DNA of 64,000 nucleotides from Latrodectus hesperus (GCA_037975125.1 CM075862.1:58429279-58493278); one strand, 5' to 3'; positions 29,024 to 54,510 are shown, counted from the stretch's first letter. The notes: a model not told the origin generated them from the sequence alone. Numbers and translations are program-made.

Positions 29024-29592
29024 TGAGGACACAGTAGTGAAATTGGCTGTTTTAAAAGCCAAAGGCTTTGCTTAGCGTGCACCAATAATAAGTTTTCTTC
29101 CAAGTAATGAAAACTTTGTGGTCTTTTGTGATATGAAAGTATGGAAAAGACCACAGAGATCTTTTAAATAGTCTTTATGAATCTTCAAATTATGTGTAAT
29201 CTATCGTCATAAAAATTTACATAATTCATTCCTTGCACAGTATTTTTTAACAGATTTGCTTATTAAATAGGAAAATGACGTGATTGATACTTTAATGACT
29301 TCAAATATCAAATTTTAACTAAATCATGAAACAGACACTATTTGATAAATTTTCAGACACTCTTCAAGCAATCTCCTACTAAGTAACATCTGTATAACTT
29401 CTCCCATCGGCTTTATTATCAATTGATATAGCTTATTTTTAAAACTTTTTGTATCGATAAATTCCTGTATTAATAATAATGCATGATACGTTGTATTTTA
29501 GAAGTTAAATTGCATAGTTTAAACATTGTTTTATATACTCAATTTTTCCTAAGATTCAGAAGTTTCATGTACAACTAAATAGTAATATTGCA
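29024..29592. other. noncoding stretch between two (TA)n arrays
   Basis: About 570 bp of mixed sequence with no recognised gene. The first 130 bp are less AT-rich, but no motif identifies them. Confidence 0.5.
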
Positions 29593-29819
<227 letters not shown>

Positions 29820-32800
29820 ATTTATTTATGTTTTCGTAAATGTGAATGAAAAATATACTTATTTTCGAAATTCAGGTATTGATTTTCAGAACAATTTACA
29901 AATAAAATGAATCTCTGAGTTAAAAAGAAAGATCTTTTCTAAACATTTTATAATGACTTTTCCTTATTCGATAGTTATTTTTGTATATTGTTAAAAGTTT
30001 TTTTAAGCAGAATTCAAACAAGAACACTTGTTTACGTCATAGTTTTCTAGTTGTTCTTCCTAGTTTCACTTAGTTTATTGAACTCTGAATAAGCTATTCA
30101 TTAATACTCTCTCTATGATTATTTTCACGAAATAGTTTAAAATTAATATATTTAAGATTAATTGGGGTATATTAATATTGTCTCTCCTAATATTGAATAT
30201 CACAACTTGCACTTTCTCGAATCTTAAAATATAATATATTCAATTATGTTCCTTTCGCTCTTGAATCTTGGTTGATTATAATCAGTCATTTGAAAGACAC
30301 TTGTTTAATATATATGTTTGCGCGTAAGCAAGTTTAAATCTATATAGCTTATAATCAATGCAATCATATAGATTTGAACAAAGTAAGGTTTGTGCAATGT
30401 CTTTAGAAACGTAAGGTTACAGTGTAATGAATCAAAACTTGTGATTATTCAATGTTTTAAGAAAATGTATAAGTAATTATATTTCAGTATCAAATAATTT
30501 TGCCTTAAAAGCAGTTTGTATTTTATGTTTACTATTTCTATTTTCTAAATATAGCACACATTTCTTAAAATTTAACAAATGAAATTAAGTTGTGAGTACT
30601 GGAGTAAAAACTTTTCAATAGTAATTGGATGAAATTAAAAATAAATAATTGCTGCAAAACTAACATGTACAGAAAAGCTCCAATTAAAAGAGATTTACTG
30701 CTAAACAGATAAGACACAATTAAGACACTATGTAAGTATTTTGCTTGCATCTTTGCTAACAGCAGTGCCTATTGTTCAAGCTTAAATTAAGATATACTGT
30801 AAAGATTTGAAATCTCACTTTCCTGCATTATATTCAAGATAGTTTATATTTTATTGTAATACATTACACTTTATTTTAAGTAAATTTAATTTTCGCTTAA
30901 TGTTAATTAAAATTTTTAATTTTATACAAAAATTTTGCATTTATGATTTTACTAATATAAACAAATTAATAATATTTGCGTAGTTTGTAAGGCTATTTTA
31001 AAATTTATGTTATTGTGTTAAAATACAAGAAAAATTTTAAAGGTTCACGGAATACTTTATTTAGTAATAATTGTGCATTTTAAAGTGCATAAATGTTTCT
31101 CCAAATCTTCTATATTTTATTATTTTCCATTTTGTCACCAAGGTTTTGAAGTTTAAAAATTAAATATTTATTATTATAAACAGAAAAAAATGAAAAATAT
31201 TATTAACATCTTTTAGAAAAATAAAATACCGAAAATGTATATCATTAAAATCATATAACATTTTCAGGGGATGATAGGAACAATTACTAATTTACAAATT
31301 AAACCAGAATAATGAATTAACAAATATGTCTAAATTATCTTTCTTAAAATAATACAATTTGTGGTTGAAGTATGCCAAAATAGCATTATAAAATGCTATT
31401 TTCACAAGCTAATTTTATTTTATATATGTAAGTATGTAAAATAAAATTTAATAAGTCTACATATTTACATTAATTTTATTTATATCACTACTTTAATTTT
31501 ATTTATATTTATACTGGAAGGTATTTGAGACTTGCAGCATATTTTAGATAAAAACATACAAATTATCTTTCATTAAAACATCGAAAAACAATTAAACGTT
31601 ATAAAATTGATGAGCAGCGTTGCATTTTTAAAATAAATTTTTTAAATAAAATTTTTAAATAAAAACCATTGTTCAAATAAAAACCAATTAACAATGTTCA
31701 TGATGAAATTTTTACAATATCTTTACTAATAGCAATTTCTTACATAAAATATAATTTTTACAGCCCGTATTCCTCAGAAAACCATGTCCCAAGTAAAGTA
31801 ATGAGGAAACTGCTTTTTATTTGAAATAATTAGCAGTTAAGATATACCCATTTAGAAGTTTTTCAAATTTCATTCAAGTTATGAGGATTGTTTTAAAAAC
31901 ATTTTGTTTATGCAGTCTTTCAGTGAAATGTTACCATATGTCATAGAATAATTAGTCTATGAAACATTGTAAGAAATTCGGAAATTAACTGTTGACTTTT
32001 GAAACTGTAATGCTGTTAAAGCTTAAGAGGATATCTGCATAATATTTTAAATTTTTTTGTTATCAGTTAAAGCAAGATATTAGTTTCAAATAACAAATAA
32101 TTCATTTAAATTTATCAACAATTTGACTAATTAAGAATTATTTGACTGATATTGATATAATCATTATGATGTTTAAAATATTGCCAGATGTGTAAAAATA
32201 AACAACCAAATTCACATGCTCACTTTATTATTATTTTTTTAAATTTACAATTTTTTTTTTCAAAAAGGCATAAAATAATTGTTAATTATAAAATCAAATT
32301 AGTTATCATTTTTATTTTACAAGTATTTCAAATCTCTTATCCAATAATATTTTGTGCAAATGTAGCACCACATTTGGCAAATTTTTATAGATTTCTAAAG
32401 TTAAATTTCCTTACTAAGTTTTGTGATATATTTGTACAAATAATCTTAACTTTTACCAACATTTTTCATTTTGGTGTTTCATTCTAAGTCAAATATATTT
32501 TTTTATTTAGTATTGTATTGGAATAATAATTTGATAATGTGAAAAAATTGAATTTAGCAAATAATTTTCATAACTATCATTTATGATTGTTAAAAAATAT
32601 TAATGTTGAAATTGAATTACCAATTCCCTCAATCTATTATTTTTTTAAAAAATACCAAAATAATATTTTAAAATATTTTGAAGTAACCATTGAGATACAG
32701 AGTTCAATTTCTTCAAGACAAATTTGGAGAATTAGAGAATCTTAGGCTCATTTATACAAACAAGATCACTAAAACGTAAACATAATGCATAGAATCTCTC

Positions 32801-33085
32801 AAATTTGGATTATAATAAATGAAAAACCATAGTACGTCTTTTACTTTAAATAATCATTTTTGTAAATTATCATAATTTTAAATAAAAAAGTCTCATGCTC
32901 ATTTTAACTCTAATTATTATTAATCCATAATTTAATGGCGGACAATATAAGTTACTACATCATTTTTAGTTGACAATTACACAAAAGTAATTCATAAATG
33001 TTTCTTTATTAACGTTTATGCAATTTGAAAATTGTTTCTCAAGATTGTTATATAAGACATATGTTGTTAGCAATAGATTTTATAT
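29820..33085. other. AT-rich noncoding stretch
   Basis: No gene recognised. A plus-strand 99-codon open frame (32188-32487) is dominated by Phe, Ile, Leu and Lys, as expected from AT-rich DNA, and shows no family motif. A pair of inverted repeats at 31.4 kb is listed separately. Confidence 0.5.
31377..31448. repeat. two adjacent perfect inverted repeats
   Basis: AAAATAGCATT/AATGCTATTTT (11-bp arms, 4-nt loop, 31377-31402) is followed 8 bp later by AATTTTATTTTA/TAAAATAAAATT (12-bp arms, 14-nt spacer, 31411-31448). These could form hairpins. No MITE family or small RNA is recognised. Confidence 0.6.
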
Positions 33086-33384
33086 GCCAACCGACGACTG
33101 AGTGGATAACGTTTTTGACTCCTGAGCTGTGTGTCCCAGGCTCGAATCCTGGTTCAGGCAAGGATGTTTATTTCTGTCTGTGGTTCTCTGTTCTTTCTTA
33201 TGAGATGATTTACGAATGAGGCCCACCTTATAAACGGGTTTGTGGAGGTATGGCATGGGTACTGCTACTAGCCTCCGTGATTTGGTTATCAGGTGCCCAC
33301 TGGGTAATGACGAATGAGTAGCAGTTTCCGGCCTTATTGTAGTGAAGGGTTAGTAACCCAAGTGCCGTCCGTAGTAAAAAAATA
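33086..33384 (+). mobile_element. tRNA-derived SINE, second family
   Basis: A tRNA-like head opens GCCAACCGACGACTGAGTGG (A-box-like) and has B box GGCTCGAATCC at 33139-33149 inside a perfect T-arm, CCAGG/CCTGG (33136-33140 and 33148-33152). A body of about 220 bp follows, with ACCTTATAAACGGG, GGTATGGCATGGG and GGTTAGTAACCCAAGTGCCG, ending in a short A-rich tail near 33384. The acceptor stem pairs poorly, so this is not a functional tRNA. The body differs from that of the SINE at 23 kb. A 64-codon open frame across the head is incidental. Confidence 0.8.
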
Positions 33385-35942
33385 TAGTTAATATGCAATA
33401 TTTATAATATACTTTTTTGATTAAAAATCAGCTTAAATATTAAATTTTTCGGACATGTATTGATATTTATTAATAATTGAATTACCAATATTTATTAAAA
33501 AATATTTTGTAGAACAGAAATCAATTCATTATTTAAAGTTTAAGATATACTTGTAAACATGAAAGTATAGTGTATATACATTTTAAACAATAGAAATTAT
33601 TATGTTAGAACATTTTAAAAAAATATCTTTATTAAAAAAGATTATGTTTTTTTGCAAGAAACTTACAAAAAGTAGTTGATTTGAATAATTATTTTAAGCT
33701 TAATTCTCTAAAAATTATATGGTGAACTTTAACCAATGAAATATTGCCATATTTTATCGTATTTTAAGTAATTGCTCTTCCTTTAAGCAACCATTTTTTA
33801 TTTGAAATCTCCTATTTTAGAGATAATTAATCCTCATGAGGTTACCGAAACTATTTGTTTCATAAAGTTAATTGGTGGTTTTATTTTTAAAAATTCAAAT
33901 ATATTTTAAGTAGCTATTTTAAAATTCATGAAATAGACAGCATTAAATTTTAGTTTTTTGATTCAAAGTTTCTTTGGAATTTTCAAATGCATTTATTTGA
34001 TAAAAAATTTTATTTTATTTTTCAATAATATATTAAAAAATATGAAATAAAATACAATGTAATAGTATTAAGGAAATGAAAACAAATAAATGGATGGATT
34101 TATTTTAAAATAAATTCTTCGCAAACATTTGTAAGTCATTTTTAATCACTGTAGTAAAAATTACTATAGTAACTATCATCCAATATCTTATTCCTATATA
34201 ATTATTATCGAGAATTGGAAAAAATACAAGACATTGTTTTCGATATTTAATTTACTCACATTAAGATGAAGTGGTGATTGAGATTAAGCCACATCAACTA
34301 ATTACTCTAAACATACGCAGCATAAAAATACCCAAATAAAATATATGAATAAATATTATTGCAAGAATTTGCTTAATCTTCATTTATATATTAACTTCTT
34401 TTGAAATATTTAATTTTAATAAGTAAATAATTTTTAAAATTTCAAACAACGCTGATATTTAGGATCACGTAATATAGTTAACTCGCATTCTGGGTTAATC
34501 ATTAGTAACTACATAAAATGCATCCCAAAATTTATCAACAACTGGGAAACATCTTAGGGAATGAGAAAATATTCATATTCCTAATTTACTTATCATATTA
34601 ATGCATGCTAAAGCTCTAAATATTAAAAAGAAATGTAATGAAATAATTTGCAATTAATATTTTAGATATGATATTCATGTCACTTTATTAATCAAACAGC
34701 ATTACGTAATAAGGTATTTAGATATACATCTCCAAATTTAAATTTGCATTATTTTTTTATTCCAAATGTTAATATTTATAATATAACAATTATTATTCCA
34801 TAAAGCCAACATAAGACTTCAAATCTTTCTCAAATTTACAATAAGCTATATAAAGTGATACGTAACAAATATGTCTCTTGAAGATTATTAATACTAAATA
34901 AAGATACAATTTTGTATTAATTGTTAATAAGTTGCCCAATTGTATTTATAAATTATTTATAAGTACGACAAAATAATTTATTAAATGTGATATTTTCTGA
35001 AAAATGATATCATGTGAAAATACGATATAAGTTCAAAAAAGTTTAGCGATAACTTATGTCCCTTCCAAAATATCAAATGATCTCTGCTCATAACTGTCCG
35101 GAGAAACGTTGCGTTACCAAGGAAACATCTTTTTCATGATATTTCATCGTAGGTCATACGATATTATCTGATTAAAAGCAAAATTAATATAATATCTGAG
35201 ATTTACATTTGACATTTCTGAACATAAGTTACTCTAATTATCTTAAATCTGAATGTTGAAATTAATGCCTTTTCTTAAATTATAGAAATGCATTGGTACT
35301 CAGCAGAATCAAATTTATTTAGTTTCTTAAATTTTGTCAATCTCATGGCCACTAATTAAAATTTCCTAATACCCCAAATAGGCTTTCATAAAATAAATAA
35401 AATTTTTATATGACATTATTTTATAAAAAATTATATTTATTGTGAAATATACATTTCATATAGTTTATTTTTATAAGAAAGTGGTTTTTCACATATTTGA
35501 TCTAATTAGTTAATGAAATTTTATAACTAGTGTTTTTAAAAATTTTCTGTATTTCAATCAAATTATTTAAAATAATCCTTATTAAATAACATACTACATT
35601 AGTTAAATATTTTACGTAAATATTATTCCTGAATTTGCACTTTAAGATGTCTTATCATATAATACTTAAACTCAAATGCTGGGTTCTAATACAACTATCG
35701 TATAAATTTTATATATTTAAAAACACTGAAAAAAAATTTATGTTTTGTCATGTTATGTCTACAACTATCTAGGGTGTTTGTTCAAAAAAATTTTCCTTTA
35801 TCTCATGTGAAATCTTCCTTGAATTGAAATAAGATAAACTCTGAATCAATTTGTTTAGGGAGTTAAGTAATTGCAGTTTCGCGCTAGATAAATCCGTTGC
35901 CAAATTTATTGAAAAATATTCCTCCTTAATGTGATTACATAA
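33385..35942. other. AT-rich noncoding stretch
   Basis: No gene recognised. The minus-strand 67-codon frame at 35769-35972 has no family motif and overlaps the start of the plus-strand open stretch described next. Confidence 0.5.
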
Positions 35943-36302
35943 CGAAGACAACCTACGCAAAATACTTACCAAACCTCCAAAGAAAAGGTTTTGTTTTTCC
36001 CCAGAATGGAATCATTAAAGAAAAGAACTTGTAAGATATCACTTTTGGACAACTGCGAAGGCGATTTATTTCATCTCCTAGGATCCCATATATTAAGGCT
36101 TAAGTTACTCATGCAAAACCTGTAGGAAATGAAATTCCTAGCTTCTGAAGCCAATAATCCTTTCTTGATATCCTTGGAGAGAATCAACATGGAATATTTC
36201 TCCCTAATAAATAGATCACTTCGAAAGAATGTCAAGCAAGTATTTACTCCTTCGAGTCCACTTTATCAGCAGCCTTATTTCGTTACAACTCACTGTGTCT
36301 AG
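35943..36302 (+). pseudogene. unrecognised coding-like stretch broken by one stop
   Basis: One plus-strand frame stays open for 60 codons (35943-36122), meets a TAG at 36123-36125, and then stays open for another 58 codons to a TAG at 36300-36302. The first half includes MESLKKRTCKISLLDNCEGD and LFHLLGSHILRLKLLMQNL. The second includes MKFLASEANNPFLISLERIN and SSPLYQQPYFVTTHCV. Composition is less AT-rich than the flanks and residue use is protein-like. I do not recognise the family. It could be a decayed transposon protein, a gene fragment or a chance open frame. Confidence 0.3.
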
Positions 36303-36803
36303 GTTTTAAATAAATAAAGTCGACAGAAATGATTAAAGATGATGATTAAATACTTTCATGAGCCTCAGGACATTAATTATTAATATGAAGTTTCTTTGGG
36401 CAATTTAAGCTATACGTTTAGTAAATTTTATATTAAGGATTTTTGTCGTGTAATTATATTGGTTCTGTCAAATAACTATGAAAAAAGTTCGAACAATTAT
36501 AGATATATAAATAAATATTGGAATTCAAGCTTATCATTCGTAGAACATATGTACTATAGTTCAGGCAAGTTTCTAAAATAATTTTTACCAATATTCTATC
36601 ATTTGTTTCAACTTGGAAATTATATTGAACTTAGGATTGCAAAAATCTCCATTGTGCTTTATCTTCCTAACATGAGACTTCTATCAAATGGATGTAAAAA
36701 ACGTTACACTAGATTTATTAAAGAATTTTTTTAATTAATAATAGAAGAATTTATAATTAATTATAGAAATCAGAATTGAAATACTTAGATTCCTTATTCT
36801 AAT

Positions 36804-36934
<131 letters not shown>

Positions 36935-37005
36935 CATTTTTCTTCACATTCAAGAATCTTCTACTGCTACCAGTTTACATTAAAGTCATTTAAGATTTTA
37001 CTAAT

Positions 37006-37802
37006 CCTTCTTCTTCTTCTTCCTCTTAGAATTGGGTTTGTATGTCATTGGGCACCTCTGCTTTTATCAGCATTTTGTACCATTAACTCCAAACCCAATG
37101 TTTCCTAGTTCCAGTTGCTCGGGTCACCCACTTTATTACTAAAGTCCGATAACCCTTTAATGGAGTCTAGGTGTAACTCTCTAGTATGGATGATGCCTAA
37201 AGAGATTAATCTAGGGAGGGCAAGAGCCTCGCATTCATAAATGATATGCTCTGCCGTTTCCTCTTGCGTAGGACATTTCCAGCAGATAGGGTCTTGCTGA
37301 AACAGTCCCATCTGGTCAGAGAGTCAGTCATACTAGGGATAGCTTCCTGACTTTCACCAGAAGATGGTTTGGAGGTCATTTCTACCTCAAATGAAGGATT
37401 CATTACTGCCCCTTTACAAGACTACCTCTGAGTTCACTTGTCTTTTTCAGCAAAGTCAACTTCAGAGGCATCACCTGCAGATGCAGAAAGGATTGTTATT
37501 TCTTGTGTCTTTTCAGCCACAAGATAACAATTTATAAGCTCAGGTAATATAAGTCCACCCAGCATTGCCTGAGATACTGGGCAAGGCAAATTACTCTAGA
37601 AGTTCGCCAGGCAACTAGAGGCTCCGTTAAGACACCAATACCGCAGTGCCAATTAGCCCTAGGTACGGATCGCATAACACCAGGGTTTACGGGAGCTGGT
37701 TCGCGGCGTCTGATACTATATTCAAGGCTATCCTGTCATTCCTACAGGACGTTCGGTGATCCACCGCCTACCGACGCGCCTGGTAGCTGCTCAGGCCCCA
37801 GG
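37006..37802 (-). mobile_element. short non-LTR retrotransposon derivative, 5' end fused to 3' end
   Basis: An 8-bp direct repeat, TTACTAAT, flanks the unit (36998-37005 and 37803-37810), a likely target-site duplication. On the minus strand the unit starts with a CpG-rich leader of about 400 bp, then an ATG at 37403 opening about 30 residues (MNPSFEVEMTSKPSSGESQE onward) that look like the start of an ORF1. Near 37312-37318 this switches to a frame that reads like the very end of an ORF2: LFQQDPICWKCPTQEETAEH and IIYECEAL, a CX2CX8HX4C knuckle of the I/R1/Jockey type. A 3' UTR and a (GAA)n-like tail (plus-strand TTCTTC run at 37008-37025) follow. The whole middle, including the endonuclease and reverse transcriptase, is absent, so it must have been mobilised in trans. 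Confidence 0.7.
37105..37311 (-). pseudogene. C-terminal zinc-knuckle fragment of a non-LTR ORF2
   Basis: 68 residues ending at a TAG or similar near 37105. They contain the CX2CX8HX4C motif at residues 9-28, then hydrophobic segments (ALPRLISLG, IKGLSDFSNKVG). This tail is typical of ORF2 proteins of I/R1/Jockey-type retrotransposons downstream of reverse transcriptase and RNase H, none of which is present. The partly overlapping open frame 37206-37403 carries the ORF1-like start and then runs out of frame across the junction. Confidence 0.65.
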
Positions 37803-38501
37803 TTACTAATTCTTACATTCCAAAGCATTATCTTAAAAGTAATTACAACTCCTTAAGCTTTTTAAAAAATTTAATTGTGATTTTTCATTTGTAAATTATT
37901 TAAACTTAACTGAAAAAGAAAACGTTATAATTCACTCAATGTGAAACTTGTTATTTTAGTTGAGAAATCTTATGGTAATCAAAAATTATCAAAATTATTT
38001 GAATAGATAAATTAAGAAAATTTATAAAAGACACAGGATTCAATTTAATTTACATCGAGAAAAAATATACTTATTCATTAGCTTGATGAAAAAAATACAA
38101 ATAATGTAATAAGCTGATATTATTGGAAATATTTGAAACAACTTGGACTGCAGTACAATATTTATCAAAAATTTCATAATTTACTGATTTTGTATGCCTT
38201 TAAAAGTCCGTGAAAATGTGCCATATTAATGATTTTTATGAATATGCATTTATTGATTTGCGAAAGTTGCACAAAAAGTGTATAACATTTTATACTATAT
38301 AATACACACAATAATTTATAAAAATCAGCTTGTAGAACTTATATTAAATGCAATTTTATTTACAATAAATCACTTTATGTAAATGTAATAAAATTTTTAA
38401 AAAATCAATTAATAAGCCGTATTTAAATAGAGCAATATACACAAACTTAGATACCAGTGACTTATTTATAGTTTTAGTACAATATTGGTGTTATTTACAT
38501 A

Positions 38502-38506
<5 letters not shown>

Positions 38507-38586
<80 letters not shown>
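38507..38586. repeat. (TA)n microsatellite
   Basis: About 80 bp, directly abutting the left side of the third Tc1 remnant. The 37811-38506 interval before it is AT-rich without recognised features. Confidence 0.95.
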
Positions 38587-38588
<2 letters not shown>

Positions 38589-38589
38589 T

Positions 38590-39310
38590 TATAGTAATGC
38601 AGAAACGGAGTGATTTATCAGATTTGCTCATAAGGATTTGCTCAGTGTCTTTCGCAGGCCGAAGTTGGAGGAATTTCCGAAACGACTGAATTTATGAACT
38701 GTCCAAATAAAGTCCTGGTAAAAGTATGCGGTGCAAGGCAAAAATGTAACAGTCAAAAATCAGTGACATGGCAAATATTTTGCACCATGGATCACATATA
38801 ACAGTTATGGAGATGTGTTCTGTCGAAAAGACGGCTTCCATTGAGCAACTGACACCCCAGTGAATGAATGAGTTACCGACAATGTCTTCCAAACTATTTT
38901 TCAGCTGACATTGCTGAGTCTTGGCCTCCGACACAGGCTCCTGGGTCTTGCACCTATGCTGACTAAATTCATGGATGACGATGGCTTGAATTTGAGAGCG
39001 AGGGCTAGAACTGAACGTCCACTGATGGGTCACATATAGAATTTTCCAATAAATACACATTTATGTGATTGGAAAGATGCGCATTGATGTATACGATTTG
39101 AAAACTATTAAATAAAACCATCACAGCCATCAGATTCAATGGTGCAGGCTGGAGGCAGGAAAATTATAATTTTGAAAATGTTTTCCTGACATCCTCTAGG
39201 TTTACTCACCTTTGTGGAAGACACAATGAATTAATATAAGTTCGTGTATGTCCTTTCCCACCTTGTCCACTCCTGTATGCTCTGTATGTGCATTGTTTTG
39301 CCTTTGAACA
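38590..39310 (+). pseudogene. Tc1-like transposase remnant (third copy)
   Basis: The plus strand carries a decayed Tc1-type transposase in shifted frames: LSLGLRHRLLGLAPMLTKFM (family LGLRSRRPTRVPLLTARH, near 38915), an ARARTERPLMGH segment (family WAREHRHWTVEDW), MVQAGGRKIIILKMFS (family TVQAGGGSIMVWGVFSW, near 39140), HPLGLLTFVEDTMN and YKFVYVLSHLVHSCMLC (family YVDVLSDHVHPFMLC, near 39245). It stops before the QQDNAPCH block, so the C-terminal catalytic part is missing. Stops are frequent. The 122-codon minus-strand open frame at 38692-39060 is an antisense shadow of this remnant. Confidence 0.6.
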
Positions 39311-41086
39311 ATAGCATTTTTAAATAAATGAATGAGCAATGAAAATTTTTTTGAATGAATTTTATCTATCTTTTATGAAACACAAAAGTAAACTACAGAA
39401 ATAAGTATATTGAATACGTGTAGAAATATTTCTAAGTATTATAATCACTAATCCATGTAATAATTTAATAGAACTTATATTAAAGTGGGAGAATAATCTT
39501 GTGATTCAATGCAAATATTTTAAGATGATTACATTTTTGCTCAGAAATAAATTAATAAGGGAGTATTACAGGTATTTGTTTGAGTTTTACGAATTCCATT
39601 TCATTTTATATAAAATTTCAATGAAAGTTTTTCACAAAACTGGGTTAGTTTGACATTGATATAAATTTAGTTGTTTAAAATTAACAATACGCGATTAATG
39701 CATTTGATTTTAAATTCTCATTTTAATGTTTTTCAGAATTATTTGGAAATTTAAAATAATGTTTTAAAATTCGAAACATTAATTATGTAATTACTTACTT
39801 AAACATTACTTAAATCATAGAAAAATGAGCTATATTTTTTATGATTTGAAATACATTCTTTATACAAAAATTAATTCAATAATAATATTTATTAACTCTC
39901 TTCTTTGTTTTAAAAATTATTAGAAAAGTTTTTTTAAATATAACAATGGATTTGCTTGAGTTGAATGATTTTTGTAAATAATATTATTTCCTGTCTAATT
40001 CAATAATTTTACCTGAAGGAAACAAGAATAATAAAAATTATTCTGATTTAAAACATATCTAAACTTATTTTACATGGCAGTTACATAAACAGAAATAAAA
40101 TGTTGGTTAATTATGAATCCTACTCACATTATAACAAGAAAAAATGCTTTCATACATAAATATGTATCAACTTCGGTTGCTATTTGCCAAAATCAATATT
40201 GTGGTAACGAGATGCTATGTTTTATTAATAAAGCAATACTTATGTAATTCTTCTAAAAATAGGTAAAATTTATTCCAAATTCGAACATGCATATTTTTGA
40301 GAGACTTCATTACGTTTCGATCTACCTCGCCTGTTTTATTAATGAAAAACTCTGCTAACTAAATTGCATACATTTTCTATTTTTTTTCCAAAGAATGTTT
40401 CTGTAACTAAATTAAGGAACATGGTTATAATTCAAGATATTGCTCTAAGTTCCACAATTTTTTCAGTTTTTTCACAAGAAGGCTTCATTAATAAATGTTG
40501 ATGAAAATATTGAGTATCAATAAACCCATCAATCTGTAATTACATCTGCGTTCCTCCGAGTCTTCCTGTAGTTCAATCGAATGTTATTAACATGTAATTT
40601 GAATTATGAACGCAAACTGATGAAACATGAAATGAGTTCGTTGAATTATTTATACGTCTGTGTCAGGCAATGCTGAATTATAGGTTATTCCAGAGTTAAT
40701 CTCATTTTATATTCTCCTACTTTTATGATAGTTTCAGTCATTTGCTTCACTATTTTAAGAGAAAAGTAAACTCAGCAAGAACTTCACAAATATTTTTATC
40801 ATAATTCAAACAGAGGGCATTAATTTTCCTTCAAAAATTTAATTCATTTGATATTTTTAGGTGCGCAAAATTCTTATGATAACGTAGTCACCAACTAATC
40901 ATGCAGACATTTCAATCAGAAAAGCTGAGTTTATATAAAACAGTCTTTATTTTATCCGTTAACAAAGCAAATGATGCCGTAAGTAATTTTGTTAAGTATT
41001 GCATACAATTTTGCTAAAATAATATATTTTTCCAATGAAATTATTTTACAATCTTATTTACTTAATTAAGCTAAACAGCTTAGAAA
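39311..41086. other. AT-rich noncoding stretch
   Basis: No gene, RNA gene or repeat recognised. Confidence 0.5.
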
Positions 41087-41387
41087 TGTCTACTTAATAA
41101 TCTATAATAGTTATTTGTTATTTTATAACAGTAATTTATTTAAGCAGAATAAAAATTATTTTTATGACACACAATTTATTTAAAGAAAATAGAAAACAAA
41201 GCTAATAAAATTTGAAAAATTGAAATGCAAACTGTTTTGTCTACTTAATAGCCTATAATAGTTATTTGTTATTTTATAACAGTAGTTTATTTATCTAGGA
41301 TAGAAGTTATTTTTGACGACATACAATTTATTTAAGCAAAATAGAAAAAAATCTAATAAAATTTTGAAAAAATTGAAATGAAAAACG
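41087..41387. repeat. tandem duplication, two diverged copies of about 151 bp
   Basis: Copy 1 (41087-41237) and copy 2 (41238-41387) both begin TGTCTACTTAATA, share ATAGTTATTTGTTATTTTAT and end near AATTGAAATG. They differ by scattered substitutions and small indels. Confidence 0.85.
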
Positions 41388-54189
<12,802 letters not shown>

Positions 54190-54510
54190 TCAAATTGCCT
54201 TCCATAGTATCAAGTGGTGAGTATGATGTGTATCCAATGTTTCCCCATAAATTACTTCAAGATATGGCCAGTACGGCATTATCTAAATGTCTTTGGAAAC
54301 ATGAATTCCCGCCAATCGTGGCAAACATGGGTGTCGAATCATGATTTTTTAAAAAGGACAGGCATTCGTTTGAGAAAATGCCTTCATATCATTTTTGTCC
54401 AAGTTCGTTACTGCTGACGTCATTGAAGATTCTCTTGCATGTAGTGTAACGTCATGGATAAATGTAGATGAAACGTCATCGAGAGATCTGATAAGTGGTA
54501 CAAATATTTG
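54190..54510 (+). pseudogene. possible fragment of a pogo/jerky-type transposase
   Basis: A less AT-rich patch. Plus-strand frames read YPMFPHKLLQDMASTALSKC and KHEFPPIVANMGVE, then in a shifted frame FLKRTGIRLRK, and further on INVDET (54458-54475). Order and spacing loosely follow the CENP-B-type DNA-binding domain (FPP, GxDW, FLKR, lRkp) and the first catalytic block (NxDET) of pogo/jerky transposases. There are stops and frame changes and no further catalytic blocks were seen. It could instead be an unrelated decayed sequence. Confidence 0.3.

Noticed and set aside
32188..32487. 99-codon plus-strand open frame rich in Phe, Ile and Leu
   Set aside because: The composition is that of AT-rich noncoding DNA. 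There is no signal peptide plus domain pattern and no family motif.
33086..33158. tRNA gene on the plus strand
   Set aside because: The T-arm is perfect, but the acceptor stem and anticodon arm do not fold properly and a SINE body follows directly.
38692..39060. 122-codon minus-strand open frame, at first sight a candidate gene
   Set aside because: The plus strand of the same bases carries recognisable Tc1 transposase blocks, so the minus-strand frame is an antisense shadow.
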